Of a DNA stretch of 64,000 nucleotides, positions 32,047 to 41,179 are shown one piece after another (position 1 is the stretch's first letter; each line of letters opens with the position of its first letter). The stretch is from positions 310,001 to 374,000 of the forward strand of contig NZ_AP028670.1 in the NCBI RefSeq assembly GCF_041154485.1. Direction: 5' to 3'. A program made the translations under genes and the position numbers. This DNA is from Variovorax sp. V93 (lineage in GTDB: Bacteria > Pseudomonadota > Gammaproteobacteria > Burkholderiales > Burkholderiaceae_C). The notes beneath the pieces are model-generated. The model was given only the letters and a program-made list of their open reading frames with translations, did no database searches and was not told the DNA's origin.

Positions 32047-32066
32047 AATGTCTTCAAAAAGACATT
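32047..32066. promoter_or_regulatory. GTCTT-N4-AAGAC palindrome, likely Crp/Fnr-type operator
   Basis: AATGTCTT (32047-32054) and AAGACATT (32059-32066) are exact inverted arms with a 4-nt spacer. The core GTCTT-N4-AAGAC has the 5-4-5 layout of Fnr-type sites but a different half-site from TTGAT. It lies in the 165-bp gap between the divergent Crp/Fnr gene and the molybdenum hydroxylase gene, 68 bp before the latter start. The symmetry is seen; the regulator assignment is inferred. Confidence 0.6.
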
Positions 32067-32134
32067 TTTGCGGCGGCGATCATGACATATTGGCCACCGT
32101 TCGCCACAACACAACCATAAGACTGGAGACAAGG

Positions 32135-34315
32135 ATGGAACATCCGGAATCCGGCGCGGGCCCCACGCCTGCGCCATCTCATGACGAACCGCCGGGCATG
32201 CGCCGGCGCGACCTGCTGGGATACGCGGCCTCTGCGCCGCTGATTTCAGCCGCCGCGGGACTCGGCGGCCTGGCGGCCCCTTCGTCGGCGCGGGCCGCGA
32301 TACTGCCGATGACCCCGCCTGACACGACCGACCTGATCGACATCGGCGATGCGGTGACGGTCACGGCGCTGCCGACCATGCCGCTGGTCAAGGTGAGTAA
32401 CCTGGCGAACGGCCGCGTCCGGCTGGAGCTGCCGCGCTTCGAATCGGGCCAGGGCATCGCCACCGCCGCCGCGATGATGCTGGCCGACAAGCTGGGCCTG
32501 CCGCTGAACGCGATCGAGGTCGGCTCCGCCGACGCCAGTCCGGAGCTGATGTTCAACCAGCTCACCGGAGGCTCCTCGAGCGTGCGTTCGCTGCATGCGG
32601 GCATGCCGCTGATCGGCGGGCTGGCCACGGGCTCCGCCAACGCGGTGGTCGGCCAGCGCGTGACGCGGCTCGACGCGCTGGACATCGTGACCGGACGCAA
32701 GAAGTTCACGCTCGACCAGGCCGTGCCTGACGCCAAGCCGACCATGGTGTGCCGGCCGCCCACCATCAACGGCCAGTTCGTGCGCATCAACAACACGACC
32801 GCGGTGATGGGCATGCCCGGCGTCCTGGGCATCGCGCCGATTCCCGCCACGAACGGCATCGTGCCCACGCCGCCCGGTGTGGCGGTGATGGCCGAGACCT
32901 TCGGCCAGGCCTGGGCCGCGGTGAATGCGCTCGACGTCACCTGGACCGCGGGTGCGGTCGCCGGCGAGTCCAATGCCAGCATCCAGCAGCAGCTCAAATC
33001 CGCGCTGCTGCCCTTCCTGCTGCCGCCGCTGGGTGCTCTGACCGTCGAGGGGGAATTCGAGTTCGCCGCGGTCTCGCACTGCCCGATGGAAACGGAATGT
33101 GCCATTGCCGACGTGCGCGCCGACCGCGCCGAGATCTGGTCCGGCCTGCAGAGTCCGATCGTCACGCAGCAGGCGGTGGCAGCCGATCTGGGCCTGCCGC
33201 TGGACAAGGTCAAGGTGCATGCCGTGCCCTCAGGAGGCTCCTTCGGGCGCCGGCTGTTCTGGGACGCGACGCTGCAAGCGGTACAGGTCTCCAAGGCGCT
33301 GGGCCGGCCCTGCCGCCTGATGTACCACCGCACCGACGACATGCGCCACGGCCGCGTGCGCCCGCCGATGTTCCATCGGGCGCGCGCCACGATGCTGCTG
33401 GGCCAGGTCATCTCTTTCGAGCAGCGCATCGCCGGCGTGCGGCTCGACACGCGCCACGGCTTCGGCGAGATGCTGGGCGCCGCGGCCATTGCACTGCCCA
33501 ACGGCTTTCCGCAGACGGTGGGCAACTTCGCCATCGAGCAGGTCATGTTCAAGACCATGGTCGCTTCGCCGTACAACTTCGGCGTCACCACCAAGCTGCT
33601 GACACCGGTCGCGATGGACATCAACACCTGCTCCTACCGCTCGGTGCACATCCAGCCCTCGCGCCTGGTGGAGGAGATCCTGGTCGACGAGATGGCCAGG
33701 GCGCTGCGCAAGGACCCGGTCGCCTTCCGCCTCGAATACCTGCGCCTGCCGCGCGCACGTGCGGTGCTGAAGGCCGTGGCCGAGGCGGCGCAATGGGGCA
33801 AGGCCATGCCGGCGGGGTTTGCACAGGGCGTGGGCGTGCACCAGGAGTCGAAGTCCTTCACCGCCTGCATCGTCGAGATCGACGCGCGCGTGCCGACCGA
33901 CCTCAAGGTGACCCGCGCCACCATCGCGATCGACGTCGGCACCCCCATCAACCCCTCGGGCATCGAGGCGCAGATGCAGGGCGGCCTGTGCGAGTCGATC
34001 TCCATCGTGCTGACGGCCGGGCTGCACATCCAGAACGGCCTGCCGCTGGAGGGCAGCTACTCGCAGTACCACTTCGCGCGCATGAAGAACTACCCGAAGG
34101 ACGTGAAGGTCATCATCATGCCGCCCAGCAGCGGCGAGGCGATCGGCGGCCTGGGCGAGGTGGGCCTGTCGGCCAGCTCGGGCGCGATCGCCAACGCCTA
34201 TGCGCGCGCCACCGGCAAGAAGCCGCGAAGTTTTCCGCTGAACTTCCCCGTCGATTTCACCCCCATCCCCCCGGGCAAGCTGCCCACGCCGGTCGTCGTG
34301 CCGGTACCCGCCTGA
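32135..34315 (+). CDS. molybdopterin-binding subunit of a xanthine dehydrogenase-family oxidase (IorB-like), Tat-exported
   Basis: A 726-residue large subunit of the isoquinoline 1-oxidoreductase (IorB)/aldehyde oxidase type; it hydroxylates an N-heterocycle or oxidises an aldehyde with water as oxygen source. A twin-arginine signal (RRRDLLGYAASAPLISAAAG) sits 17 residues into the protein. Mo-cofactor regions: GGSFGRRLFWDATLQAVQVS, the QSPIVTQQ segment and the catalytic Glu in GLGEVGLSASSGAIANAY near the C-terminus. The ATG at 32135 is preceded by CTGGAGACAAGG. The [2Fe-2S] subunit starts 10 bp downstream. IorB-type enzymes pass electrons to a cytochrome subunit, which is not encoded nearby. 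Confidence 0.88.
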   Translation: MEHPESGAGPTPAPSHDEPPGMRRRDLLGYAASAPLISAAAGLGGLAAPSSARAAILPMTPPDTTDLIDIGDAVTVTALPTMPLVKVSNLANGRVRLELPRFESGQGIATAAAMMLADKLGLPLNAIEVGSADASPELMFNQLTGGSSSVRSLHAGMPLIGGLATGSANAVVGQRVTRLDALDIVTGRKKFTLDQAVPDAKPTMVCRPPTINGQFVRINNTTAVMGMPGVLGIAPIPATNGIVPTPPGVAVMAETFGQAWAAVNALDVTWTAGAVAGESNASIQQQLKSALLPFLLPPLGALTVEGEFEFAAVSHCPMETECAIADVRADRAEIWSGLQSPIVTQQAVAADLGLPLDKVKVHAVPSGGSFGRRLFWDATLQAVQVSKALGRPCRLMYHRTDDMRHGRVRPPMFHRARATMLLGQVISFEQRIAGVRLDTRHGFGEMLGAAAIALPNGFPQTVGNFAIEQVMFKTMVASPYNFGVTTKLLTPVAMDINTCSYRSVHIQPSRLVEEILVDEMARALRKDPVAFRLEYLRLPRARAVLKAVAEAAQWGKAMPAGFAQGVGVHQESKSFTACIVEIDARVPTDLKVTRATIAIDVGTPINPSGIEAQMQGGLCESISIVLTAGLHIQNGLPLEGSYSQYHFARMKNYPKDVKVIIMPPSSGEAIGGLGEVGLSASSGAIANAYARATGKKPRSFPLNFPVDFTPIPPGKLPTPVVVPVPA

Positions 34316-34325
34316 GGAGTCCGCC

Positions 34326-34784
34326 ATGCCTGTCCAATCTTTCAAGGTGAACGGCGGCCACGTCGACGTCGAGGCGCCCGACGACATGGCCCTGCTCTGG
34401 GTGCTGCGCGACAAGCTCGGCATCACCGGCCCGAAGTACGGCTGCGGCATCAACGTGTGCAAGGCCTGCACCTGCCACGTGGACGGCAAGGCGGTCACCG
34501 CCTGCTCGACGCGCGTGATGGATGTGCGCGGCCGGCAGGTGACAACCATCGAGGGGCTGGCCAACGGCAGCACGCTGCATCCGGTGCAGCAGGCCTGGAT
34601 GAACCTCGACGTGCCGCAATGCGGCTTCTGCCAACCGGGCCAGATCATGGCGGCGGTCGACCTGCTGCGACGCACCCGCAATCCCACCGACGCGGACATC
34701 GACGCCATCGAGAACGTGTGCCGCTGCGGCACCTACGGCCGCGTCCGCGAAGCCATCAAGGCAGCTGCGGCCATGATGGGTTAG
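34326..34784 (+). CDS. [2Fe-2S] subunit of the molybdenum hydroxylase (IorA-like)
   Basis: A 152-residue small subunit with two [2Fe-2S] clusters. The plant-type site is GCGINVCKACTCHVDG with a distal Cys in TACSTRV, and the helical-domain site is QCGFCQPGQIM with CRCGTYGRV. It passes electrons from the molybdenum centre to an external acceptor. There is no signal peptide, consistent with co-export on the Tat signal of the large subunit. It starts 10 bp after that gene and is the last gene of the two-gene operon divergent from the Crp/Fnr regulator. No FAD subunit is present, unlike the Pao system nearby. Confidence 0.93.
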   Translation: MPVQSFKVNGGHVDVEAPDDMALLWVLRDKLGITGPKYGCGINVCKACTCHVDGKAVTACSTRVMDVRGRQVTTIEGLANGSTLHPVQQAWMNLDVPQCGFCQPGQIMAAVDLLRRTRNPTDADIDAIENVCRCGTYGRVREAIKAAAAMMG

Positions 34785-34885
34785 CAGGTCGGCACGCGTC
34801 GGCGGACACAGCTGCGAACTCCATTTCGGGGGGGCCGCACGCCGGCTGCGCTTCGAAGTGGACGGCACGAACACCGGTCGTCAAA

Positions 34886-34913
34886 GTGTTTCGAATGTTT
34901 CATTCAAAAACAC
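34886..34913. promoter_or_regulatory. imperfect inverted repeat between the hydroxylase operon and the cupin gene
   Basis: GTGTTT (34886-34891) and GAATG (34893-34897) are mirrored by CATTC (34901-34905) and AAACAC (34908-34913), with small bulges. It could be a weak terminator hairpin for the hydroxylase operon or an operator for the next gene, about 75 bp downstream. Only the symmetry is visible. Confidence 0.35.
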
Positions 34914-34987
34914 CCCATTTGGTGATGCACGTCCGTTCTGTAACGCCTAGCCTCTGATGCGTAAGCTAATAACGACAGGAGACGGCC

Positions 34988-35950
34988 ATGATTCCTCAGC
35001 TGCGCAACCCCTCCGTCGGCCGGCACGGGGCGTCCGGTCTCATCCAGCATGACGATGCGCAGGCCTGGGAGCAGCTCAACGAGCGGCCTTTCGCGTTCCG
35101 GCATGGCCTGGCCGGCCATCCGCTGTTGTCGATCGAGCGCCTGGCGCGCCTGTCGGAGCGCGCGTTCGACCGCGACCACTACAAGCGCTACTTCAAGGCC
35201 GCCGAGCTGAAGCTGCCGCGCGACACGCTCAAGGCGCGGTTCCGCGAAAGCATCGAGCAGATCGGCGAGAACGGCAAATGGGTGGCGCTGCACTACATCG
35301 ACGAGATGGATCCCGAGTACGGCGAGCTCTTCGATCTGCTGCTGGCCGACGTCGAGGAGATCACCCGCCGCCCGGTACGCAGCCAGATGACATGGGGCAG
35401 CCTCTCGGTGTTCCTGAGCGCGCCGTGGCTGCCGGTGGCCTACCACTTCGACCACGAGACCAACTTCCTCATGCAGGTGCAGGGGGAGAAGGACCTGCAC
35501 CTTTATCCGCGCGAGTTCGGCACGCTGACGGCGCCGGAGATCGAGGACTTCTACCGCCACAACCCGGTGGCCGGCATCTACCGCGACGAACTCGCGGATG
35601 CCGGCAGCGCCTGGAGGCTCGTGCCCGGCATCGGCGTCCATCATCCGCCCCTTGCGCCGCACCGCATCCAGAACGGCAAGGACGTGTCGGTGAGCCTGGC
35701 GCTCTACTACGTGATGCCGGAGATGGAGGAGCGCGGGCACGTCTACCAGGTGAACTACTGCATGCGCAAGCTGGGCTTGCGTCCGCGCGCGCCGGGCGAA
35801 TCGGTGCGTTCGGACCGGATGAAGATCAAGCTCATGCGCGCGCTTTCGACCTCGAACCCGCGCACGCACGATGAGCTGCTTTATTCGGGCGTTTCGCGGC
35901 TCGCCGCGCCGTTCCGATGGGCCAAGCACCTGCGCGAGGGCCGGGCGTAG
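34988..35950 (+). CDS. cupin-like (JmjC-type) protein
   Basis: A 320-residue protein of the cupin-like/JmjC 2-oxoglutarate dioxygenase superfamily. A plausible iron site is His-x-Asp in YHFDHETNFLMQVQGEKDLH, with the later His in LAPHRIQNG. A helical N-terminal half (FDRDHYKRYFKAAELKLPRD) precedes the beta core, and the end (ALYYVMPEMEERGHVYQVNY) continues it. A strong CAGGAGA ribosome-binding site precedes the ATG at 34988. The function is unknown; relatives include protein or RNA hydroxylases and uncharacterised regulators. It stands alone between two molybdenum hydroxylase systems and is convergent with paoC. Confidence 0.75.
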   Translation: MIPQLRNPSVGRHGASGLIQHDDAQAWEQLNERPFAFRHGLAGHPLLSIERLARLSERAFDRDHYKRYFKAAELKLPRDTLKARFRESIEQIGENGKWVALHYIDEMDPEYGELFDLLLADVEEITRRPVRSQMTWGSLSVFLSAPWLPVAYHFDHETNFLMQVQGEKDLHLYPREFGTLTAPEIEDFYRHNPVAGIYRDELADAGSAWRLVPGIGVHHPPLAPHRIQNGKDVSVSLALYYVMPEMEERGHVYQVNYCMRKLGLRPRAPGESVRSDRMKIKLMRALSTSNPRTHDELLYSGVSRLAAPFRWAKHLREGRA

Positions 35951-36046
35951 CCAAGTTCGACACGCCGTCTTCCCAGGCGTACCGAACGGCTTGATTTGTT
36001 GCATACCGGCCATGCCCGGCCGCTGGCAAGGCCGGGGCTCCCCAGC

Positions 36047-38257
36047 TCACACCACCGGCGGCAATCGATCCAGCAGCTTGTCGAGCGTGATCGGATAGCT
36101 GCGCACCCGAACGCCCGTGGCGTTGTAGACCGCGTTGGCCACCGCGGCCGCGACGCCGCATATGCCCAGTTCCCCCACCCCCTTGGCCTTCATCGGCGAG
36201 GAGATCGGGTCGGTCTCGTCGAGGAAGATCACCTCCTGGTGGGGAATGTCGGCATGCACCGGCACCTCGTAGCCCGCGAGGTCGTGGTTGACGAAGAAGC
36301 CATGCCGCTTGTCGAGCGCCAGCTCTTCCATCAGCGCCCCGCCGACGCCCATCGTCATGGCACCGATCACCTGGCTGCGCGCCGACTTGGGGTTCAGGAT
36401 GCGCCCCGCCGCGCACACCGCGAGCATGCGCCGCACGCGGATCTCGCCGGTGGCGGCATCGACACCCACCTCCACGAAATGCGCGCCGAAGGTCGATTGC
36501 TGGTACTGCTTGTCGAGGTCGCCGTATTCGATGCCGTCCTCGGCCATCAAACCTTCAGCGCCCGCTGCTTCGGCCAGCGGCACCGCACGCTCGCCGGCGC
36601 GCACCATGCCGTCCACGAATTCCACCTCGACCGCGCCGAAGCCCAGCTTGCGTGCCACGGCCTCGCGCAGCTTCATGCACGCCGCATAGACGCCCGAGGT
36701 CGAGTTGTTGGCGCCCCACTGCCCGCCCGAGCCGGCCGACACGGGATAGGCCGAGTCGCCCAGCCGCACGAGCACCCGGTCCAGCGGCACGCCCATCGTC
36801 TCGGCCGCGGTCTGCGCGATGATGGTGTACGAGCCGGTGCCGATGTCGGTCATGTCGGTTTCCACCGTGACCATGCCCCGGTTGTCCAGCCGCACGCGCG
36901 CGGCCGACTTGGTCAGGAGGTTGTTGCGGAACGCCGCGGCAACGCCCATTCCCACGAGCCAGCGACCGTCGCGCTGCTGTCCCGGCGTGGCGTTGCGCCT
37001 GCTCCAGCCGAAGCGCTCGGCGCCCGTGCGCAGGCATTCGATCAGCCGGCGCTGGGAAAACGGACGCTGCGGCTTCTCCGGATCGACCTGCGTGTCGTTG
37101 CGCACGCGGAATTCGACCGGGTCGATCGCGAGCTTCTCCGCCATCTCGTCCATCGCGATCTCCAGCGCCATCATGCCCGGCGCCTCGCCCGGCGCGCGCA
37201 TGGCGTTGCCCTCGGGCAGGTCCAGCACGGCCAGCCGCGTGGTCGTCAGGCGGTTGGCGCCGGCGTACAGCAGCCGGCTCTGGTTGACCGCGGTTTCCGG
37301 CTGTCCGCCCGGCAGGTCGCCGGACCAGCCTTCGTGCGCGATGGCGGTGATCTTGCCGTCCCTCGCCGCGCCGATGCGGATGCGCTGGATGGTCGCGGGC
37401 CGGTGCGTGGTGTTGTTCATCATCAGGGGCCGCTGCAAGGCCACCTTCACGGGCCGCTTGGCGGCCCGCGCGCCCAGCGCGGCCAGCAGCGCATCTGCGC
37501 GCACGAACAGCTTGCCGCCGAAGCCGCCGCCGATGAAGGGCGAGACCAGGCGCACGTTCTCCTTCGGGATGCCGAGCGTCTTGGCGACATCGCCGACGCC
37601 CCACGCAATCATCTGGTTCGATGTCCAGATCGTGAGCTTGTCGCCCTGCCACTGCGCAATGGAGGCGTGCGGTTCCATCATCGCGTGCGACTCGTCGGGC
37701 GTGGTGTAGGTGGCATCGAGCTGCACGGGGGCCGCGGCGAACGCGCCCGCGAAGTCGCCCGCCTTTGTCAGCGGCTCGCCGGAAAACGGATCGGCCTTGG
37801 GCATCTGCGCCGCATCCTTTTCGGCGGCCAGGTCGAAGCGCCCCGGCGCACGCGTGTACCCGATGCGCACCAGCTGCGCCGCGGCGCGCGCCTGCTCGAA
37901 GGTGTTGGCCACGACGAGCGCGACGGCCTGGTGGTAGTGGTCGATCTCGGGGCCGCCCAGGAGCCTGGCCGTATTGAAGTCGCCCTTGCCGAGCTTGCCG
38001 GCATTGCGCGCGGTGATGATGGCCAGCACGCCCGGCGCGGCGCGCGCGGCGCCCAGGTCCATCGAGGCGATGCGGCCTTTCGCGATGCCGGCACCCACCA
38101 CCCAGCCATAGGCGGCGTTGGGCACCTCGGTGTGGCGTTCGTAGGCGTAGCGTGCGGTGCCGGTGGTCTTCATCGGGCCGTCGATGCGGTCGGTCGGCTT
38201 GCCGATGATCTTGAGCTGGTCGATCGGATTGGTGGTGGCGGGCGTGTCGAATTTCAT
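36047..38257 (-). CDS. paoC: PaoC-type molybdopterin-binding subunit of aldehyde oxidoreductase
   Basis: A 736-residue Mo-cofactor subunit closely matching the length of E. coli PaoC (about 732). Domains: aldehyde oxidase a/b hammerhead (about 25-140, DGPMKTTGTARYAYE) and the Mo-binding domain (about 165-700) with FIGGGFGGKLFVRADA, MRAPGEAPGMMALEIAMDEM, GSGGQWGANNS and the catalytic Glu in KGVGELGICG. It oxidises aldehydes, aromatic ones well, to acids. The 5-nt gap to paoB and the overlapped paoA/paoB indicate one operon in the order A-B-C. E. coli PaoC needs the MCD cofactor and a dedicated chaperone, PaoD; none is seen here. Confidence 0.92.
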   Translation of the reverse strand: MKFDTPATTNPIDQLKIIGKPTDRIDGPMKTTGTARYAYERHTEVPNAAYGWVVGAGIAKGRIASMDLGAARAAPGVLAIITARNAGKLGKGDFNTARLLGGPEIDHYHQAVALVVANTFEQARAAAQLVRIGYTRAPGRFDLAAEKDAAQMPKADPFSGEPLTKAGDFAGAFAAAPVQLDATYTTPDESHAMMEPHASIAQWQGDKLTIWTSNQMIAWGVGDVAKTLGIPKENVRLVSPFIGGGFGGKLFVRADALLAALGARAAKRPVKVALQRPLMMNNTTHRPATIQRIRIGAARDGKITAIAHEGWSGDLPGGQPETAVNQSRLLYAGANRLTTTRLAVLDLPEGNAMRAPGEAPGMMALEIAMDEMAEKLAIDPVEFRVRNDTQVDPEKPQRPFSQRRLIECLRTGAERFGWSRRNATPGQQRDGRWLVGMGVAAAFRNNLLTKSAARVRLDNRGMVTVETDMTDIGTGSYTIIAQTAAETMGVPLDRVLVRLGDSAYPVSAGSGGQWGANNSTSGVYAACMKLREAVARKLGFGAVEVEFVDGMVRAGERAVPLAEAAGAEGLMAEDGIEYGDLDKQYQQSTFGAHFVEVGVDAATGEIRVRRMLAVCAAGRILNPKSARSQVIGAMTMGVGGALMEELALDKRHGFFVNHDLAGYEVPVHADIPHQEVIFLDETDPISSPMKAKGVGELGICGVAAAVANAVYNATGVRVRSYPITLDKLLDRLPPVV

Positions 38258-38262
38258 GCGGC

Positions 38263-39213
38263 TCAGCTCCTTGCTTGCGCCAGTGCCGCGGCCAGCGCGC
38301 GCTCGGCCAACGGCAACTTGAATGCGTTCTCGTGCGTCGGCTGTGCGCCGGCCAGCAGCTGCGCGGTCACCGCCTTGGCGCCTTGGGGCATCGCCGCCTC
38401 CGCGGCCTCCACGCGCCACGGCTTGTGCGCCACGCCGCCCAGTGCGACGCGGCCCGAGCCGTCGCGCTGCACGACCGCCGCAACGGACACCAGCGCAAAG
38501 GCATAGGAGGCGCGGTCGCGCACCTTGCGGTAGATCTGCGTGCCGCCGATCGGCTTGGGAAGCGTGACGCCGGTGACCAGCTCGTCCCGCTCCAGCGCCG
38601 TCTCGATGTGCGGCGTGTTGCCGGGCAGGCGGTGGAAGTCCGCGATCGGGATCACGCGCGTGCGGCCGTCGGGGCGCACCGTCTCCACCGCCGCGTCGAG
38701 CACGCGCATCGCCACGGCCATGTCGCTCGGATTCGTCGCGATGCAGGCCGTGCTCGTGCCGACCACTGCATGCTGGCGCGTGATGCCGCCGATGGCGCTG
38801 CAGCCGCTGCCGGGCTGGCGCTTGTTGCACGGCTGGTCGGTGTCGTAGAAGTAGGGGCAGCGCGTGCGCTGCAGCAGGTTGCCCGCCGTGGTGGCCTTGT
38901 TGCGCAACTGGCCGGAGGCGCCGGCCAGCAGCGCGCGCGACAGCACGCCGTAGTCGCGGCGCACGCGCTCGTCGGCGGCCAGGTCGGTGTTGCGCACCAG
39001 CGCGCCGATGCGCAGGCCGCCCTCGGGCGTCGGCTCGATCCTGTCCAGCGCCAGGCCGTTCACGTCGACCAGGTGCGTGGGCGCCTCGATCTGCAGCTTC
39101 ATCAGGTCCAGCAGGTTGGTGCCGCCGGCAATGAACTTGGCGCCGGGGTTGCGTGCGACCGCGGCCGCCGCCTGCGCCGGGGACTGCGCCTTCTCGTAGG
39201 TGAAAGGCTTCAT
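38263..39213 (-). CDS. paoB: PaoB-type FAD-binding subunit of aldehyde oxidoreductase
   Basis: A 316-residue FAD subunit. The flavin-binding loops [15 protein letters not shown] and [13 protein letters not shown] are visible. The insertion with Cys residues ([14 protein letters not shown], then GSGC) is where E. coli PaoB binds its unusual [4Fe-4S] cluster, so that cluster is likely retained. The C-terminal domain (about 215-310) is the CO-dehydrogenase-flavoprotein C-terminal type. It takes electrons from PaoA and passes them to an acceptor. It overlaps paoA by 4 bp and precedes paoC by 5 bp. Confidence 0.92.
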   Translation of the reverse strand: MKPFTYEKAQSPAQAAAAVARNPGAKFIAGGTNLLDLMKLQIEAPTHLVDVNGLALDRIEPTPEGGLRIGALVRNTDLAADERVRRDYGVLSRALLAGASGQLRNKATTAGNLLQRTRCPYFYDTDQPCNKRQPGSGCSAIGGITRQHAVVGTSTACIATNPSDMAVAMRVLDAAVETVRPDGRTRVIPIADFHRLPGNTPHIETALERDELVTGVTLPKPIGGTQIYRKVRDRASYAFALVSVAAVVQRDGSGRVALGGVAHKPWRVEAAEAAMPQGAKAVTAQLLAGAQPTHENAFKLPLAERALAAALAQARS

Positions 39214-39860
39214 GCGCGGCTCCCGGCCACCTCGGTGATGGCATCGACGATGTTGGAGTAGGCGCCGCAGCGGCAGATGTTGCCGCTCATGCGCTCGCGC
39301 AGTTCCTCGGCCGACAGCAGCGGGCGCGCGGTGAGATCGGCGCTCACGTGGCTCGGCACGCCGCGCTTGATTTCGTCGAGCACGGCCACCGCCGAGCAGA
39401 TCTGGCCGGGCGTGCAGTAGCCGCACTGGTAGCCGTCGTGCTTGACGAAGGCGGCCTGCAGCGGATGCATGTTCTGCGGTGTGCCGAGGCCCTCGATGGT
39501 GGTGACCTGCCCGCCGTCGTGCATGACGGCCAGCGTCAGGCAGGAATTGATGCGCCGGCCGTCGGCAATGACCGTGCAGGCGCCGCACTGGCCGTGGTCG
39601 CAGCCCTTCTTGGTGCCAGGCAGGTGCAGGTGCTCGCGCAGTGCATCGAGCAAGGTGGTGCGCGTGTCGAGATCGAGCGAATGCGTTTGGCCGTTGACGT
39701 TGAGCGACAACTTCGCACGCGGTCCCGCGGCTGCCGGGGGCGCGGGCTGCGCGGCCGCGGCCGGTGCGGAAGCGGACGAAACCGCCGCGGCGGTGACCGC
39801 GCCGGCAATGAGTGCGTCGCGCCGAGAGATCAAGGGCAAGGGAATCGTGGGACTGTGCAT
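39210..39860 (-). CDS. paoA: PaoA-type [2Fe-2S] subunit with Tat signal
   Basis: A 216-residue iron-sulfur subunit. A Tat signal begins [20 protein letters not shown] and ends in an Ala/Pro-rich stretch at about residue 50. The plant-type cluster [15 protein letters not shown] with CLTL, and the helical-domain cluster [10 protein letters not shown] with CRCGAYS, follow. The Tat signal on this subunit should carry the folded PaoABC complex to the periplasm, as in E. coli. The ATG at 39860 is preceded by AGGAG. A 223-bp non-coding gap separates it from the AraC gene and should hold the paoABC promoter. Confidence 0.92.
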   Translation of the reverse strand: MHSPTIPLPLISRRDALIAGAVTAAAVSSASAPAAAAQPAPPAAAGPRAKLSLNVNGQTHSLDLDTRTTLLDALREHLHLPGTKKGCDHGQCGACTVIADGRRINSCLTLAVMHDGGQVTTIEGLGTPQNMHPLQAAFVKHDGYQCGYCTPGQICSAVAVLDEIKRGVPSHVSADLTARPLLSAEELRERMSGNICRCGAYSNIVDAITEVAGSRA

Positions 39861-40083
39861 GTCGGCTCCTGTCGTTCGAAGTTCGGGTGCATCGGCCATC
39901 GCTTTTTTGATATCACGCGCCACCGGCGGTCGCAATAGGAGAACGGATGCCATGCACCTGCGAACAGTTTCATCGTGTCTTCGGCTCCCCATTTTTCTGG
40001 CGCCGCGCGGGGATTGACAGGGGCATTCCGCTTGTTTTCTTGCCCAATCCGCTGATGCCGCAAGCTGCTGCTTACGGAAGTTC
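39861..40083 (-). other. promoter region of paoABC
   Basis: 223 bases upstream of paoA without a gene. The AraC-type regulator gene lies directly upstream in the same direction, so both its end and the pao promoter are here. No clear repeat or consensus promoter was found by eye. Confidence 0.4.
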
Positions 40084-41046
40084 CTATGCCAGGCGCGGCA
40101 GCCCTTGCCTGGGCGCCTCGGCGCCCCGCGCGGCCCCTCGCAGCACCTCGATGTCCCGCTTGGGCGGCGCACCGAACAGGCGGCTGTACTCGCGGCTGAA
40201 CTGCGAGGGACTTTCATAGCCGACCCTGAACGCCGCACCGGCCGCATCGAAGTGTTCGCTCAGCATCAGCCGCTTCGCTTCGTTCAGCCGCAGCCATTTC
40301 TGGTACTGCAGCGGGCTCATCGCGGTGAGCTGGCGAAAGTGGTGGTGGAAGGTGGGTGCACTCATCTGCACGCGCGCCGCGAGTTCGTCGATGCGAAGCG
40401 GCATGGCGTAGTTCAGCTTCAGCCAGTCGATGGCCCGGGCGATCCGGTAGCCCTGTCCGTCCACCGATGCGATCTGCCGCAGCTTTGCAGCCTGGTCGCT
40501 CATCAGCAGCCGGTAGTGGATCTCGCGCTGGATCAGCGGTGCGAGCACCGGGATGGCGTGCGGCTCGTCCAGCAGTTCCAGCAGACGACAGAACGGCGCC
40601 AGGATGGCGGGCGTTGCCGCACCGATGCCCACCCCCACGCCGATCGGCCGGTCGCGCGGCGGCGGCAGGCCGCCCTGCGCGATCAGCTCGGCCAGTATGC
40701 GCACATCGAGCTTCAGCATCAGCCCCAGGCAGGGCTGCCCGGGGCTTGCCACCCTCACCTCCGAATTGGCAGGCACGTCCAACGAGGTGACGAGGAACCG
40801 CGAGGTGTCATAGGCATAGGCCTCGCCGCCGATCCACATCTGCTTCGCGCCCTGGGCAACCAGCACGATGCTCGGCTCGACCATGCACACCGCAGGCGGC
40901 GCGGGAGCATCGCGCCGGAAGAAGCCGAGGCCGGCGATGGGTGTTTCGAAGTCGCCCGCTCCGGGCGTCCGCGCGCCGATGATCTGCGCCATCGCTTCCT
41001 GTGGCGGCCTGCATTGAGCTGCCGCGTCGTCGTGTCTGGATGCCAT
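40084..41046 (-). CDS. AraC-family transcriptional regulator
   Basis: A 320-residue regulator: N-terminal AraC_N cupin sensor (about 25-190, VCMVEPSIVLVAQGAKQMWIG, FLVTSLDVPANSEV) and a C-terminal AraC DNA-binding domain with two HTHs (about 215-310, MPLRIDELAARVQMSAPTFH, FRVGYESPSQFSREYSRLFG). The ATG at 41046 starts the sensor domain. AraC_N members often respond to alcohols, aldehydes or aromatic compounds, which fits control of the paoABC aldehyde oxidoreductase downstream (223-bp gap, same strand). It could alternatively serve the large operon ending at 41180. The target assignment is inference. Confidence 0.88.
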   Translation of the reverse strand: MASRHDDAAAQCRPPQEAMAQIIGARTPGAGDFETPIAGLGFFRRDAPAPPAVCMVEPSIVLVAQGAKQMWIGGEAYAYDTSRFLVTSLDVPANSEVRVASPGQPCLGLMLKLDVRILAELIAQGGLPPPRDRPIGVGVGIGAATPAILAPFCRLLELLDEPHAIPVLAPLIQREIHYRLLMSDQAAKLRQIASVDGQGYRIARAIDWLKLNYAMPLRIDELAARVQMSAPTFHHHFRQLTAMSPLQYQKWLRLNEAKRLMLSEHFDAAGAAFRVGYESPSQFSREYSRLFGAPPKRDIEVLRGAARGAEAPRQGLPRLA

Positions 41047-41179
41047 GCTGCTTGGAGCCTTCGAAAAAGACTCTAACCCGCCGGCCCGGACTCCATCCAC
41101 AAAAGTCCGCCACCGCCAGAGGATCAGGCAAGAAATCCAGCGGAGTGCGCAATCGATGGCCTGTGGATCCCGCCAACGC

